Shown one piece after another: positions 1 through 6,966 of a stretch of 48,863 bases of DNA. Source of the DNA: Candidatus Woesearchaeota archaeon. Its GTDB lineage: Archaea; Nanobdellota; Nanobdellia; SCGC-AAA011-G17; UBA489. The translations under genes were made by a program, and so were the position numbers. Position 1 is the first letter of the stretch. Each line of letters begins with the position of its first letter. Where the stretch lies: the NCBI GenBank assembly GCA_016845225.1, contig JAERTB010000011.1, positions 1 through 48,863 of the forward strand, given 5' to 3'. The notes under the pieces were generated by a model. That model saw nothing but the letters and a program-made list of their open reading frames with translations. It had not been told where the DNA came from and made no database searches.

Positions 1-170
1 TCTTCATCTTCATGATCATCTTCATCTTCATGATCATCTTCATGATCTTCAGGTGCATGGTCTTGAATTCCATCTCCGTCATGGTCATGGTCATCGTGTC
101 CAAGTTCAGTATCACAACCAGTAGCAAATAAAGCTAAAAATATCAACATTAAAGCAACAACATATTTCAT
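1..170 (-). CDS. His/Asp/Glu-rich metal-binding lipoprotein (C-terminus cut by window edge)
   Basis: The frame starts at the ATG at 170 and runs off the left edge. It begins with a lipoprotein signal (MKYVVALMLIFLALFATGC), so Cys19 is the predicted lipidation site and the protein should sit on the outer face of the membrane. The rest is almost only His, Asp and Glu, with HDDHDHDGDG and then tandem EDDHEDE units; this composition is typical of extracytoplasmic zinc or nickel scavengers. A strong ribosome binding site (GGAGGTGA) precedes the start and overlaps the end of the upstream ZIP gene, leaving a 13-nt gap, so the two are surely co-transcribed. Inference: it collects metal for the ZIP permease. 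The function is not proven, and the low-complexity tail makes family assignment impossible. Confidence 0.75.
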   Translation of the reverse strand, partial: MKYVVALMLIFLALFATGCDTELGHDDHDHDGDGIQDHAPEDHEDDHEDEDDHEDE

Positions 171-183
171 CTTTTCACCTCCT

Positions 184-951
184 TCAATGTCCGTGTGCAG
201 GACCATATAATGTAATTAATGTAATTATTCCAATTCCCAGAATAATCGCAAATATATGCAATAAACTATCTTTCAGATTATGTTGTCTATGTAATTGAGG
301 AATCAAATTCGAAGCAGCAATATATATGAAATTTCCGGCAGCAAAAGGTATGATAAATTCATTGAATCCACTCAATTTATTTACCAAAACCAATCCCACA
401 ATAGTTCCCATTATCGCTGTAGCGGCCGATAAAAAATTAAATATCAGGGCTTTTTTCTTAGACATCCCAGAATAAAGTAACACTCCAAAATCTGCAATTT
501 CTTGTGGAATTTCATGAAATATAATTGAGATAGTTGCAGCAATACCTAATCCAACATTTACAGCATAACTTCCAGCGATTACTAAACCATCAAGAAAATT
601 ATGGATTCCGTCACCTATAAGATTAATTGGTGCAAGATTATATGCGTGTCCATGTCCAGATTCTGTTTCTTCAAATTTTTGGTTATGTTGGAAATGAACA
701 AACTTTTCCAGAATAAACATAACCAAAAATCCTAACAAGAAATATAATGCTATTCCTAAGGTATATTTGTGAGAAAATATTTCAGGTAAAAAATCCATAA
801 ATACAGTTGAAAGCAACACTCCCACTGAAATACTTAAGAGAAATAATAGGAATCTAGAAGATATCTTTTTCTTAAAGAAGAATGGAATTGTAAATATAAC
901 TGAAATTAGTGAAACTATTATTACGCTAACGATAGGATATACAAAATTCAT
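184..951 (-). CDS. ZIP-family divalent metal (zinc) transporter
   Basis: Polytopic membrane protein of 255 aa with about eight hydrophobic segments. The two ZIP signature helices are present: HNFLDG (about residues 117-122) in TM4 and HEIPQE (about 146-151) in TM5, which carry the metal-binding His and Glu residues of the family. A short His-rich loop (HGHA, near residue 101) precedes TM4. ZIP proteins import Zn2+ or Fe2+/Mn2+ into the cytoplasm. The ATG at 951 is preferred over an in-frame TTG at 954 because a TATA element lies 25-32 nt upstream (976-983). It is the first gene of an operon with the His-rich lipoprotein and is divergent from a Fur-family regulator, which suggests metal-responsive control. 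Substrate is inferred as zinc. Confidence 0.9.
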   Translation of the reverse strand: MNFVYPIVSVIIVSLISVIFTIPFFFKKKISSRFLLFLLSISVGVLLSTVFMDFLPEIFSHKYTLGIALYFLLGFLVMFILEKFVHFQHNQKFEETESGHGHAYNLAPINLIGDGIHNFLDGLVIAGSYAVNVGLGIAATISIIFHEIPQEIADFGVLLYSGMSKKKALIFNFLSAATAIMGTIVGLVLVNKLSGFNEFIIPFAAGNFIYIAASNLIPQLHRQHNLKDSLLHIFAIILGIGIITLITLYGPAHGH

Positions 952-972
952 CAAAATATTAATTAAACGCTC

Positions 973-984
973 TATTTATAAATA
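973..984. promoter_or_regulatory. Single TATA box serving divergent ZIP and Fur genes
   Basis: TATTTATAAATA is nearly self-complementary and lies 25-32 nt from the ZIP ATG (951, minus) and 28-35 nt from the Fur ATG (1012, plus). No second good TATA is visible in the 60-nt gap. The arrangement suggests that one TBP site fires both ways, so a bound regulator could shut both genes. Confidence 0.5.
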
Positions 985-1011
985 TTAATGATTTTTCTTC
1001 TCAATAACAAA

Positions 1012-1386
1012 ATGACACGAAAATCAAGAAATACAATACAAAAAGAATTAATTCGAGATAAGGTTAAAAATATTAAAGAATTTTTCACGGCAGAGGACCT
1101 GTACAAGTCAATTAAGAAGAAATATCCAGAAATCGGACTAGCAACAATATATAGGTTTATGAAAGATTTGAGAAAAACAAAGCAAATCCACACATATATC
1201 TGTAATAAAAAATTTTTATATTCTAACGAAAAAAGATCACATTGCCACTTTATTTGTGAAGAAACAGGAAAGATAACACATTTTGATATTGATTCTCTTG
1301 ATTTCTTAAAAGACAAAATACCTGGATCTATATCAAGTTTTCAGATTGAAATTAAAGGTAAATGTAAAAAATGTTTAAAATCTTGA
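1012..1386 (+). CDS. Fur-family metal-dependent transcription regulator
   Basis: Short Fur/Zur/PerR-type repressor, 124 aa from the ATG at 1012. The N-terminal half is a winged helix (DLYKSIKKKYPEIGLATIYR is the typical Fur recognition region). The C-terminal half has the Fur metal motif (SHCHFICEETGKITHFD) and ends in a CKKC pair, the structural zinc site. An ATG at 988 is in frame but lies just after the TATA box at 976-983, so it would be inside the core promoter; 1012 fits a short-leader transcript. Divergent from the ZIP-lipoprotein operon and convergent with the copper operon. Inference: a zinc-type (Zur) repressor of the neighbouring ZIP operon and of itself. Confidence 0.85.
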   Translation: MTRKSRNTIQKELIRDKVKNIKEFFTAEDLYKSIKKKYPEIGLATIYRFMKDLRKTKQIHTYICNKKFLYSNEKRSHCHFICEETGKITHFDIDSLDFLKDKIPGSISSFQIEIKGKCKKCLKS

Positions 1387-1413
1387 GTGTGTTGGAATAA
1401 ATTAAAATATAAT

Positions 1414-2838
1414 CTATTTTCCACCACAACCACAACCGCCAGATCCGCCACCACAACCGCCACCTTTAGCAACTGCTGCACCAGTCAGAGCATTTCCAGC
1501 ATCTTCATCGCCTTCAACAACGACAAATAATCCTGGAATCATGCCCATCCAACAAGTAAATGGAATCTTTCCAACTTCATTAGGAGTAAATTCAATAATT
1601 TGTTCTCCCATTTTATTATCAAATTCAATTCCCAATCTAGGAACATTAATTCCTTTGTTACATCCAGTAAGTTCTGTGGTTGTTACAACCCACTTAACAG
1701 GAACTCCTTTTTTCAATACAAACTTATCAGGAGTCCAACCTCTGGCAGTAACTTCCATTCTAATAATTTGATAACCGTCTTGCATTTCAAAACCATCTTC
1801 GGATTCACCTTCATTAGTTAACATACTATTAACATCATATCCTGATCCAGTTAAAGCAACACCTCTATTCAACATAATTAAACCAAGAATAATCACAATA
1901 GTTCCAGAAGCTTTCAATATTTTAGTTGTTGCTTTAGCACTTACAAAACTAGTAAAATAGCCAAAACCTAACAACACTGGTAAAGTTCCAACACCGAATA
2001 CAAACAACATTTTAGCCCCTTCAATCATACTTCCAGTTCCAGCAGCCATAATGTAAATTGCTTGCAATGGTCCGCATGCAATCATCAAACCATTCAACAA
2101 ACCAATTACTAACGGATTATTAGAATGTTTTTTACTTTCATAACCTACAAATTTTGCTATGAATTTTGGAACAGTTAATCTGAATTTTCTTAACCAAGGA
2201 ACAAGATTCAACATTTTTAATCCAAAAATAACTAAAAATAATCCTGCAAAAATTCCTGCATAACCTCTCATCTTAGGAGTAAACGCAATTATGCTACCCA
2301 ACAAACCAAACAATGCTCCGATTATTGTATAGGAAGCTGTTTTACCTATTGCATAAGACATATGCATTTGATGTGGTTTCTTTCCTTCTTTTACGCCTTT
2401 CGCAGTATATCCTACAACAAATCCACCACACATACTAACACAGTGGAATCCTGTTAAAAGTCCTACAGTAAACAATAATCCATAGCCCATATTTTGTGTA
2501 ATCGCAGGAACTTCAAAACTTTCAATCAAACCCATACCATAATAACCGACTATCAAAAGACCAAGTATTCCAATTACCCATCCTCCAATATTAACACTAA
2601 CTTCATCATGTTCACTACAAGTATATCCTTTCTTTTCAACTTCTCTGATAATTTTATTTAATGTGGATTTCTTTCCATCATAATTAAATTTCAAAGTACT
2701 ACTAACATAATCTACATCTACATTTTCAACACCTTTAATTCTTGAAACAACTTTAGAAATAATTTTCTCACAACTCTCACAAGTCATTCCTCCAATTGAA
2801 AATTTAGAAGCATTTAACACATTTAATTTTTTACTCAT
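1414..2838 (-). CDS. HMA - SafE/TauE-like membrane - cupredoxin fusion (copper handling)
   Basis: Three-part protein of 474 aa. Residues about 10-75 are a heavy-metal-associated domain with the GMTCESC copper loop. Residues about 85-330 form a six-helix membrane domain of the SafE/DsbD-like type, with the CVSMCGG motif after the first helices. Residues about 355-445 are a cupredoxin-like domain (ELTGCNKGI and FTCWMGMIPG motifs, with Cys and Met ligands). The tail is Gly/Cys-rich (GGGCGGGSGGCGCGG), probably another metal site. Proteins of this layout are found in anaerobes and are linked to copper export or maturation. Its start overlaps the stop of the upstream CopZ-like gene by 4 nt, so the pair is one operon. 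Confidence 0.85.
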   Translation of the reverse strand: MSKKLNVLNASKFSIGGMTCESCEKIISKVVSRIKGVENVDVDYVSSTLKFNYDGKKSTLNKIIREVEKKGYTCSEHDEVSVNIGGWVIGILGLLIVGYYGMGLIESFEVPAITQNMGYGLLFTVGLLTGFHCVSMCGGFVVGYTAKGVKEGKKPHQMHMSYAIGKTASYTIIGALFGLLGSIIAFTPKMRGYAGIFAGLFLVIFGLKMLNLVPWLRKFRLTVPKFIAKFVGYESKKHSNNPLVIGLLNGLMIACGPLQAIYIMAAGTGSMIEGAKMLFVFGVGTLPVLLGFGYFTSFVSAKATTKILKASGTIVIILGLIMLNRGVALTGSGYDVNSMLTNEGESEDGFEMQDGYQIIRMEVTARGWTPDKFVLKKGVPVKWVVTTTELTGCNKGINVPRLGIEFDNKMGEQIIEFTPNEVGKIPFTCWMGMIPGLFVVVEGDEDAGNALTGAAVAKGGGCGGGSGGCGCGGK

Positions 2839-3035
2839 TTTACTTTGTATCCCTCATCTTCTATCGTCTTTTTTATTTTATCTAAAGAAACTTTTGATTC
2901 ATCGAACTCAATAATTCCTATTCCTGTTTCAGAATTAATATTAGAATTATCTACTCCCACATCTTCAAGAGCATCTGAAATTAACATTGAACAACTCGGA
3001 CAATGCATTCCCTCAATTTTTAATTCAACTTTCAT
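2835..3035 (-). CDS. CopZ-like copper chaperone (single HMA domain)
   Basis: A 66-aa protein made of one heavy-metal-associated ferredoxin-like domain with the copper loop GMHCPSC close to the N-terminus. Such chaperones carry Cu+ in the cytosol and hand it to the HMA domains of membrane transporters; the obvious partner is the HMA-SafE-cupredoxin protein encoded just downstream with a 4-nt overlap. The ATG at 3035 is chosen over an in-frame TTG at 3050 because GGAGG at 3044-3048 lies 8 nt upstream and would be inside the longer version. A TATA element (3077-3084) lies about 42 nt upstream, giving a short leader that holds the ribosome binding site. Confidence 0.88.
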   Translation of the reverse strand: MKVELKIEGMHCPSCSMLISDALEDVGVDNSNINSETGIGIIEFDESKVSLDKIKKTIEDEGYKVK

Positions 3036-3068
3036 AGTTGTTGCCTCCAATCATAAACAACAATAGTC

Positions 3069-3110
3069 TGAAACAGTTTATAAAAGAAGTAGTGAAACTA
3101 GTTTCAAACT
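3069..3110. promoter_or_regulatory. Promoter and candidate operator of the copper operon
   Basis: TATA element TTTATAAA at 3077-3084 for the minus-strand operon. Around it are TGAAACAGTTTA (3069-3080), TGAAACTAGTTTCA (3093-3106, perfect palindrome) and AGTTTCAAACT (3100-3110, inverted repeat). The repeated TGAAAC/AGTTTC units on both sides of the TATA box look like a repressor or activator site. The cognate regulator is unknown. Confidence 0.5.
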
Positions 3111-3126
3111 AGAATATTTTAACAAT

Positions 3127-3300
3127 TTATCGTTTAAACCAACTATATGCTAGGAAAAAACCAGCAATTAAATTTAATATTGAATGTCCAACAATTTGAT
3201 CTGCAGGCATTCCATAACCTAGCATATACAAGTGTGTTGCGAAAACAATAGTAATTCCAATCCAGTAGGAAATTTTAACAGTTTGTTTTATTTTTACCAT
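3127..3300 (-). CDS. Small two-helix membrane protein
   Basis: A 57-aa protein (MVKIKQTVKISYWIGI...) with two hydrophobic segments, about residues 11-26 and 40-54, joined by a short loop containing MPADQIVGHS, and a basic C-terminus (WFKR). It begins at the base next to the stop codon of the phosphatase gene and is preceded by a GGAGGTGG ribosome binding site inside that gene, so it is translated as the second gene of the pair. I recognise no family. Both termini are likely cytoplasmic by the positive-inside rule. It could anchor or modulate the phosphatase, but that rests on position only. Confidence 0.7.
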   Translation of the reverse strand: MVKIKQTVKISYWIGITIVFATHLYMLGYGMPADQIVGHSILNLIAGFFLAYSWFKR

Positions 3301-3744
3301 TTAATCCACCTCCATCTTTTTACCAGTTTCAATCATAGTATCATAAACAAATTCCCTATATTCTGGAAATTCTTTTTTCAATTGATTAGTATTATACCCC
3401 AAATCAAAAATATCATTTAATGCAATACCTACAGCAGGAGAACGGTTCATTCCAAAATGACAATGTACTAACAATGTTTCAATATTTGAATAATTTTCTC
3501 TAAAATCAGTAATAATTTTCTTAGCTTTTTCTTCATTAAAAACTACATCTTGAGGATCTAATCCTCCAGGTATTCCTGGCCAAACATCATCAAAAGTATA
3601 CCAATTACTCCCTACCCAATTATCACTCATAGCCAAAGCATGTAAGTGGTCAACTGTCCTTTCACTACAAATTCTTATGGCATAAGTCTTATTTTCAGGA
3701 ACATATTGTATTGCATTCCGTAAAGATAATATTTCTAGTTTCAT
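3301..3744 (-). CDS. Dual-specificity/tyrosine phosphatase-like protein
   Basis: A 147-aa cysteine phosphatase domain. The P-loop signature CX5R is intact: C95-HFGMN-R101 followed by Ser, in the context LLVHCHFGMNRSPA. A candidate general-acid Asp lies upstream in the GGLDPQD region (around residue 63-66). Archaeal members of this class remove phosphate from protein Tyr or Ser/Thr. No signal peptide, so cytoplasmic. The gene is followed without a gap by a small membrane protein. A TATA-like GATTTAAATCC lies about 20-28 nt upstream of the ATG. The substrate is unknown, and RNA or inositol phosphate cannot be excluded. Confidence 0.82.
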   Translation of the reverse strand: MKLEILSLRNAIQYVPENKTYAIRICSERTVDHLHALAMSDNWVGSNWYTFDDVWPGIPGGLDPQDVVFNEEKAKKIITDFRENYSNIETLLVHCHFGMNRSPAVGIALNDIFDLGYNTNQLKKEFPEYREFVYDTMIETGKKMEVD

Positions 3745-3828
3745 GATTCAATTAAGAAGTAAGGATTTAAATCCCTTTCTAAAATAATATTAAGAAACAA
3801 TTAAATACTAATCTAAACATAAAAAATC

Positions 3829-4620
3829 ATGAAAGAGATATATTCTATTCTAAGAAAAACTTCAATACCCTTACTAATCACTGCAATATTTACTATTTTT
3901 AGTGGGTTTTTAATAACTAAGAATTTTTTAGTGGATTCAATAAGTTATGATACTTCTTTATTTATTCATACAAAACTTTTACCATTAATTTTTATCGCAT
4001 TATTATATCTTCATGCTATTGCAGGAACTTTAATCATCTGCGTTCGAAGTAAAAAGTTCAATAATAGTTTAACAAAGATATCAATTATTCTAACTTACAC
4101 ATTAATATTTTCATTATTCTTCTTTATGTTTTTTGCAGAAAGGCCCACATTAGATCTAGATTCTTCTAAAACAACTCAAGAAGGCAATATAAATTCACAA
4201 GAAGAAATAATTCAAGACAAACAAATAACCGAAATACTAAAGATTAAATTAAATTCTCTAGAAATCTCAAAACATAATAAAATTTCTGATTGCTGGATGA
4301 TTATTGAGAATAAGGTATATGATCTAACTAGTTATATGAATTATCATCCACCTGGTTCAGATGAATTAATACCTTATTGTGGAAAAAATGGAACCAATGC
4401 TTTCAATACAAAAAATAAGGGTTCACCACATTCTTCGGCAGCAAATGACATTCTCGATTCCCTATTCATTGGAAATTTAGATCAAGAAGTTAAAGAAGAT
4501 ATATTAATACAAAGAATAGGCTCAATTAATACTTCCTCAAATAGTAATGGAAACTATCAAGCAAGATACGAGGAGGAGGATGATGATGACTGGGAAGACG
4601 ACTGGGATGATGATGACTAA
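3829..4620 (+). CDS. Membrane-anchored cytochrome b5-domain protein
   Basis: A 263-aa protein with three N-terminal membrane helices (about residues 12-32, 45-72 and 82-103), a charged linker, then a cytochrome b5-like heme-binding domain (about 140-220). The first heme ligand is in YHPPGS (near residue 172) and the second His is in KGSPHSSAA (near 199), matching the two axial His of the family. The C-terminal tail is extremely acidic (EEEDDDDWEDDWDDDD). Cytochrome b5 domains move single electrons, for example to desaturases or hydroxylases. No redox partner gene is adjacent. It converges with the next gene with a 4-nt overlap. Heme synthesis genes are not in this window. Confidence 0.85.
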   Translation: MKEIYSILRKTSIPLLITAIFTIFSGFLITKNFLVDSISYDTSLFIHTKLLPLIFIALLYLHAIAGTLIICVRSKKFNNSLTKISIILTYTLIFSLFFFMFFAERPTLDLDSSKTTQEGNINSQEEIIQDKQITEILKIKLNSLEISKHNKISDCWMIIENKVYDLTSYMNYHPPGSDELIPYCGKNGTNAFNTKNKGSPHSSAANDILDSLFIGNLDQEVKEDILIQRIGSINTSSNSNGNYQARYEEEDDDDWEDDWDDDD

Positions 4621-4847
4621 ATCATTCTAATCAAACTAATCAAAGAAATTAAAATCCAAACGCCATTCAAAAACACTAAAGGAAACGCCTTTTTCTTCAA
4701 AGCTAAGTACAATAAAAATAATGAACCAAATGCATTCATCAACACATAACCTAAACTCTGAGCAACAAATACACCCAAACTAATCAAAGAATAAGCACCT
4801 AAAACTAATAGCATACCTATCCAACCAAAAATATCTTCAAAATTCAT
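4617..4847 (-). CDS. Small membrane protein, CBU_0592-like
   Basis: A 76-aa protein with three hydrophobic segments. The pattern of the second half (an Asn-Ala-Phe-Gly-Ser helix start, then FPLVFLNGVWILISL) resembles the small CBU_0592 membrane family, whose function is unknown. Its start overlaps the stop codon of the upstream membrane wHTH gene by 4 nt (ATGA), so the two are translated together. The assignment rests on remembered pattern similarity only. Confidence 0.7.
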   Translation of the reverse strand: MNFEDIFGWIGMLLVLGAYSLISLGVFVAQSLGYVLMNAFGSLFLLYLALKKKAFPLVFLNGVWILISLISLIRMI

Positions 4848-5326
4848 ATAAATACGCTATCCAAAATTACTATGTTTGTCATTCCTCTTCGTTTACGATC
4901 AATCAAACCCTTGCCCTCTAATCTATCTAATATCCTACTAACTTTAACTTTATTCATACCACTTTCTTTAATTAAATCGCTTTGATATATTGAACCCTCT
5001 TTCAATTGAATTAAATCGATTAATTTTTTCTCCTCTTCATTTAATCCAGAAATTAACTTTTTCTTTTTAACATGAGACAATTTAGTGGTTTTAACTCCTT
5101 CCTCTTTCATAAAAAAAGCCAAAAAACTTCCAAATAAAACCAGCAAACCCATTAACCCATAACTAATTTTTTCCTGAGTTTTCAAAGTAACTTGCATAGG
5201 GCAAGAAGTTCCGTGATCACAACTAGTATTAACAATTGTTTCTAATGCATTATTAAAAGATAGTACAATAAAAAATAATAAAATTGCTATTCCGATAACT
5301 AAAAATCCAACGTGTTTGTTTTTCAT
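4844..5326 (-). CDS. Membrane-bound winged-helix (MarR-like) regulator
   Basis: A 160-aa protein. Two hydrophobic helices (about residues 7-25 and 54-72) enclose a short loop with two cysteines (TSCDHGTSC) that probably faces outside. After them a basic linker (KKKK) leads to a C-terminal winged helix (about 90-158), with the helix-turn-helix around YQSDLIKESGMNKVKVSRIL and a wing (DRKRRGMTN). Membrane-tethered wHTH proteins of this kind are common in archaea. The two Cys facing outside could form a redox- or metal-sensing disulfide; that is speculation. Co-transcribed with the downstream CBU_0592-like protein. Confidence 0.8.
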   Translation of the reverse strand: MKNKHVGFLVIGIAILLFFIVLSFNNALETIVNTSCDHGTSCPMQVTLKTQEKISYGLMGLLVLFGSFLAFFMKEEGVKTTKLSHVKKKKLISGLNEEEKKLIDLIQLKEGSIYQSDLIKESGMNKVKVSRILDRLEGKGLIDRKRRGMTNIVILDSVFI

Positions 5327-5348
5327 AAAAATTAATTAGGAACTTGAT

Positions 5349-5750
5349 TTATATGTCTTTTCTAATATGTTTATACTGCAAATCTTCGCTAATTAACTGT
5401 TCAACACTGGAATAATTCATAGATTTACCCATTCTTCTTGCACCATCTAGACATCCCAGAGTCGCAAAACCAATTAATCCATAAGGTGAACTCCAAAAAT
5501 ATTCATCAAATGCAAGACCCAAAGTAAATCCGCCAATAAAACTTCCAACACCTTTTGCCATTTCATTTAATCTACATGAAGCAAGATATGATGCAACCTT
5601 AACAATATCACCTGTACCTTCTAATTTGCTAGTAAATTCAGAAATTCTCATAGTTTCATACACTTTTCCAGTGTGCGGAGCATGTTTTTTGTTAAATCTA
5701 TATAATTCCACTATTCCATCTAAATTTTTTTGTATTTCTTCAGTTTTCAT
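5349..5750 (-). CDS. Hypothetical protein
   Basis: A 133-aa protein with no family I recognise. The N-terminal half is charged and helical; the middle (about 75-115) is Gly- and aromatic-rich (GVGSFIGGFTLGLAFDEYFW), with moderate hydrophobicity that might bury one or two helices. It is a single gene between the wHTH operon and the O-methyltransferase. The start ATG has no visible Shine-Dalgarno and the gene is probably leaderless. Confidence 0.6.
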   Translation of the reverse strand: MKTEEIQKNLDGIVELYRFNKKHAPHTGKVYETMRISEFTSKLEGTGDIVKVASYLASCRLNEMAKGVGSFIGGFTLGLAFDEYFWSSPYGLIGFATLGCLDGARRMGKSMNYSSVEQLISEDLQYKHIRKDI

Positions 5751-5775
5751 GATCTCTATCCCTAAACAGCAATAT

Positions 5776-6297
5776 TTAAACTTTCCGCTTAATAACTATT
5801 AAACCATCTCCAAGGCCAGTTTCCTTCCATTCTAACCAATTCAAACTCTCTATGTATTCAAAAAAATCACCCATTTTTTCCTTATGGGATATAGTATTAT
5901 CTACAAATATCATAAAATCATCATCTAAAACGTTCAAAACTTTTTCTAAATATTTCTTATATTCAGATTTCATTGCATCAATCAAAACCACATTAAATTT
6001 TTCACCTAACCTATCAATTTCTTCTAAAGCATTACCTAAAATTAATTCTACATTATCTACACTCTTCAAATTTTCTTTAGCCTCATTAAATCTTTCAGAA
6101 TCAATTTCTAAACTAACTACTTTATCTGCAACTTTAGCAAACCATAAAGCAGAATAACCATTAAATGTTCCAATCTCTAAAACTTTAATTTTATCAAACA
6201 ATAAACTATTTACAATAAATTCAATAGTCTCCTGAGAAATATTCCATTTAACTCGTTTATTTTCAAGTTTCTTTATCTTTTCTTCAATTAAATTCAT
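5776..6297 (-). CDS. SAM-dependent O-methyltransferase (COMT-like)
   Basis: A 173-aa class I methyltransferase. Motif I is VLEIGTFNGYSALW, the acidic end of strand 2 is VVSLEIDSERF, and the catalytic-type region VVLIDAMKSEYKKYL and FVDNT match family 3 O-methyltransferases (catechol/caffeoyl-CoA type), where Asp and Asn bind a divalent metal. It is shorter than the usual 210-220 aa because the N-terminal helices are reduced. The start overlaps the stop of the Doc-like gene by 4 nt, so the two genes form an operon. Substrate unknown. Confidence 0.82.
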   Translation of the reverse strand: MNLIEEKIKKLENKRVKWNISQETIEFIVNSLLFDKIKVLEIGTFNGYSALWFAKVADKVVSLEIDSERFNEAKENLKSVDNVELILGNALEEIDRLGEKFNVVLIDAMKSEYKKYLEKVLNVLDDDFMIFVDNTISHKEKMGDFFEYIESLNWLEWKETGLGDGLIVIKRKV

Positions 6298-6785
6298 ATT
6301 CCTGAAAGGATGTATTCCACTGAATCAGTAAACTCATTTTTTTCTTCTGTATAAGGGCCACCATACATAGGATTGTCAATATGTCCTTCAACAAAAAGTT
6401 TAGAATATTCATATGCTTGATCCATGCTTCTTGCAGCGGCAATAGTTGCAATTTCGGCAGCAGCTAATTCTTCATCTGCAATTTTATAACTCATACGGTT
6501 TGCTCCTAAAAATGCAACAGAAGTTAAGAAACCAGTTCTTTTATTTCCATCACTAAAAGGGTGACCTTTTACGATTCTAGATAAGTAATATGCAGCCAAG
6601 CCTTCGACTGTTTTTTCTTCATGATAAAATGCATCATGGCAAATTGAACCTAAAGTTCTATTTTTACCATTTAATCCACCATAAGCTTCAAGGGTAGATG
6701 CATGTAAGCCTTCAATTATTTTTTCATCCATATAGACGATTCCATCTTTAGCGATGAATGTTCCGTAATCTTTTGATAAACTCAT
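6294..6785 (-). CDS. Doc/Fic-family protein (death-on-curing-like)
   Basis: A 163-aa Fic-fold protein. The active-site motif is HPFSDGNKRT (His near residue 75), which fits the Doc subgroup: Asn-Lys-Arg instead of the Gly-x-Gly-Arg of AMP-transferring Fic enzymes. Phage P1 Doc phosphorylates EF-Tu. No Phd-like antitoxin gene is adjacent and no inhibitory (S/T)xxxE(G/N) helix is evident, so it may be an orphan or act on another target. It overlaps the O-methyltransferase gene by 4 nt, an unusual partner. Its promoter carries TATATACTGGAG, shared with two unknown genes elsewhere in the window. Confidence 0.85.
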   Translation of the reverse strand: MSLSKDYGTFIAKDGIVYMDEKIIEGLHASTLEAYGGLNGKNRTLGSICHDAFYHEEKTVEGLAAYYLSRIVKGHPFSDGNKRTGFLTSVAFLGANRMSYKIADEELAAAEIATIAAARSMDQAYEYSKLFVEGHIDNPMYGGPYTEEKNEFTDSVEYILSGI

Positions 6786-6789
6786 TTGT

Positions 6790-6807
6790 ATAGTCTCCAG
6801 TATATAT
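6790..6807 (-). promoter_or_regulatory. Promoter element of the Doc-like operon, TATATACTGGAG type
   Basis: Read on the minus strand this is TATATACTGGAGACTATA, a degenerate version of the perfect palindrome TATATACTnnAGTATATA found at 31564-31581 and 34171-34188. It overlaps the TATA region 5-22 nt before the ATG at 6785. Confidence 0.45.
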
Positions 6808-6966
6808 TTTCAACCAAAACCTTTATTAATTATTAGTTTATAAACTTAACTATGCAAAAACAACAATACAGCACAATAGACTCTGTAAGGGTATCAGGCA
6901 GTTAGTTTTAGCATAAATTCTATTATAATTAATCAAAAAACCTATTTCGGTTATTCGGAGATTAAA

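Noticed and set aside
972-1316. Minus-strand open frame of 114 aa opposite the Fur gene
   Set aside because: It lies wholly antisense to a well-supported Fur gene and its sequence has no family likeness.
6852-6905. 17-codon open frame in the gap before deoxyhypusine synthase, with a TATA-like TTATAAAC just upstream
   Set aside because: Too short, TATA only about 7-14 nt before the ATG, no ribosome binding site, no clear composition of a real protein.
6790-6966. Riboswitch or structured leader upstream of deoxyhypusine synthase
   Set aside because: No recognisable conserved stem set; the gap is AT-rich with two TATA candidates only.
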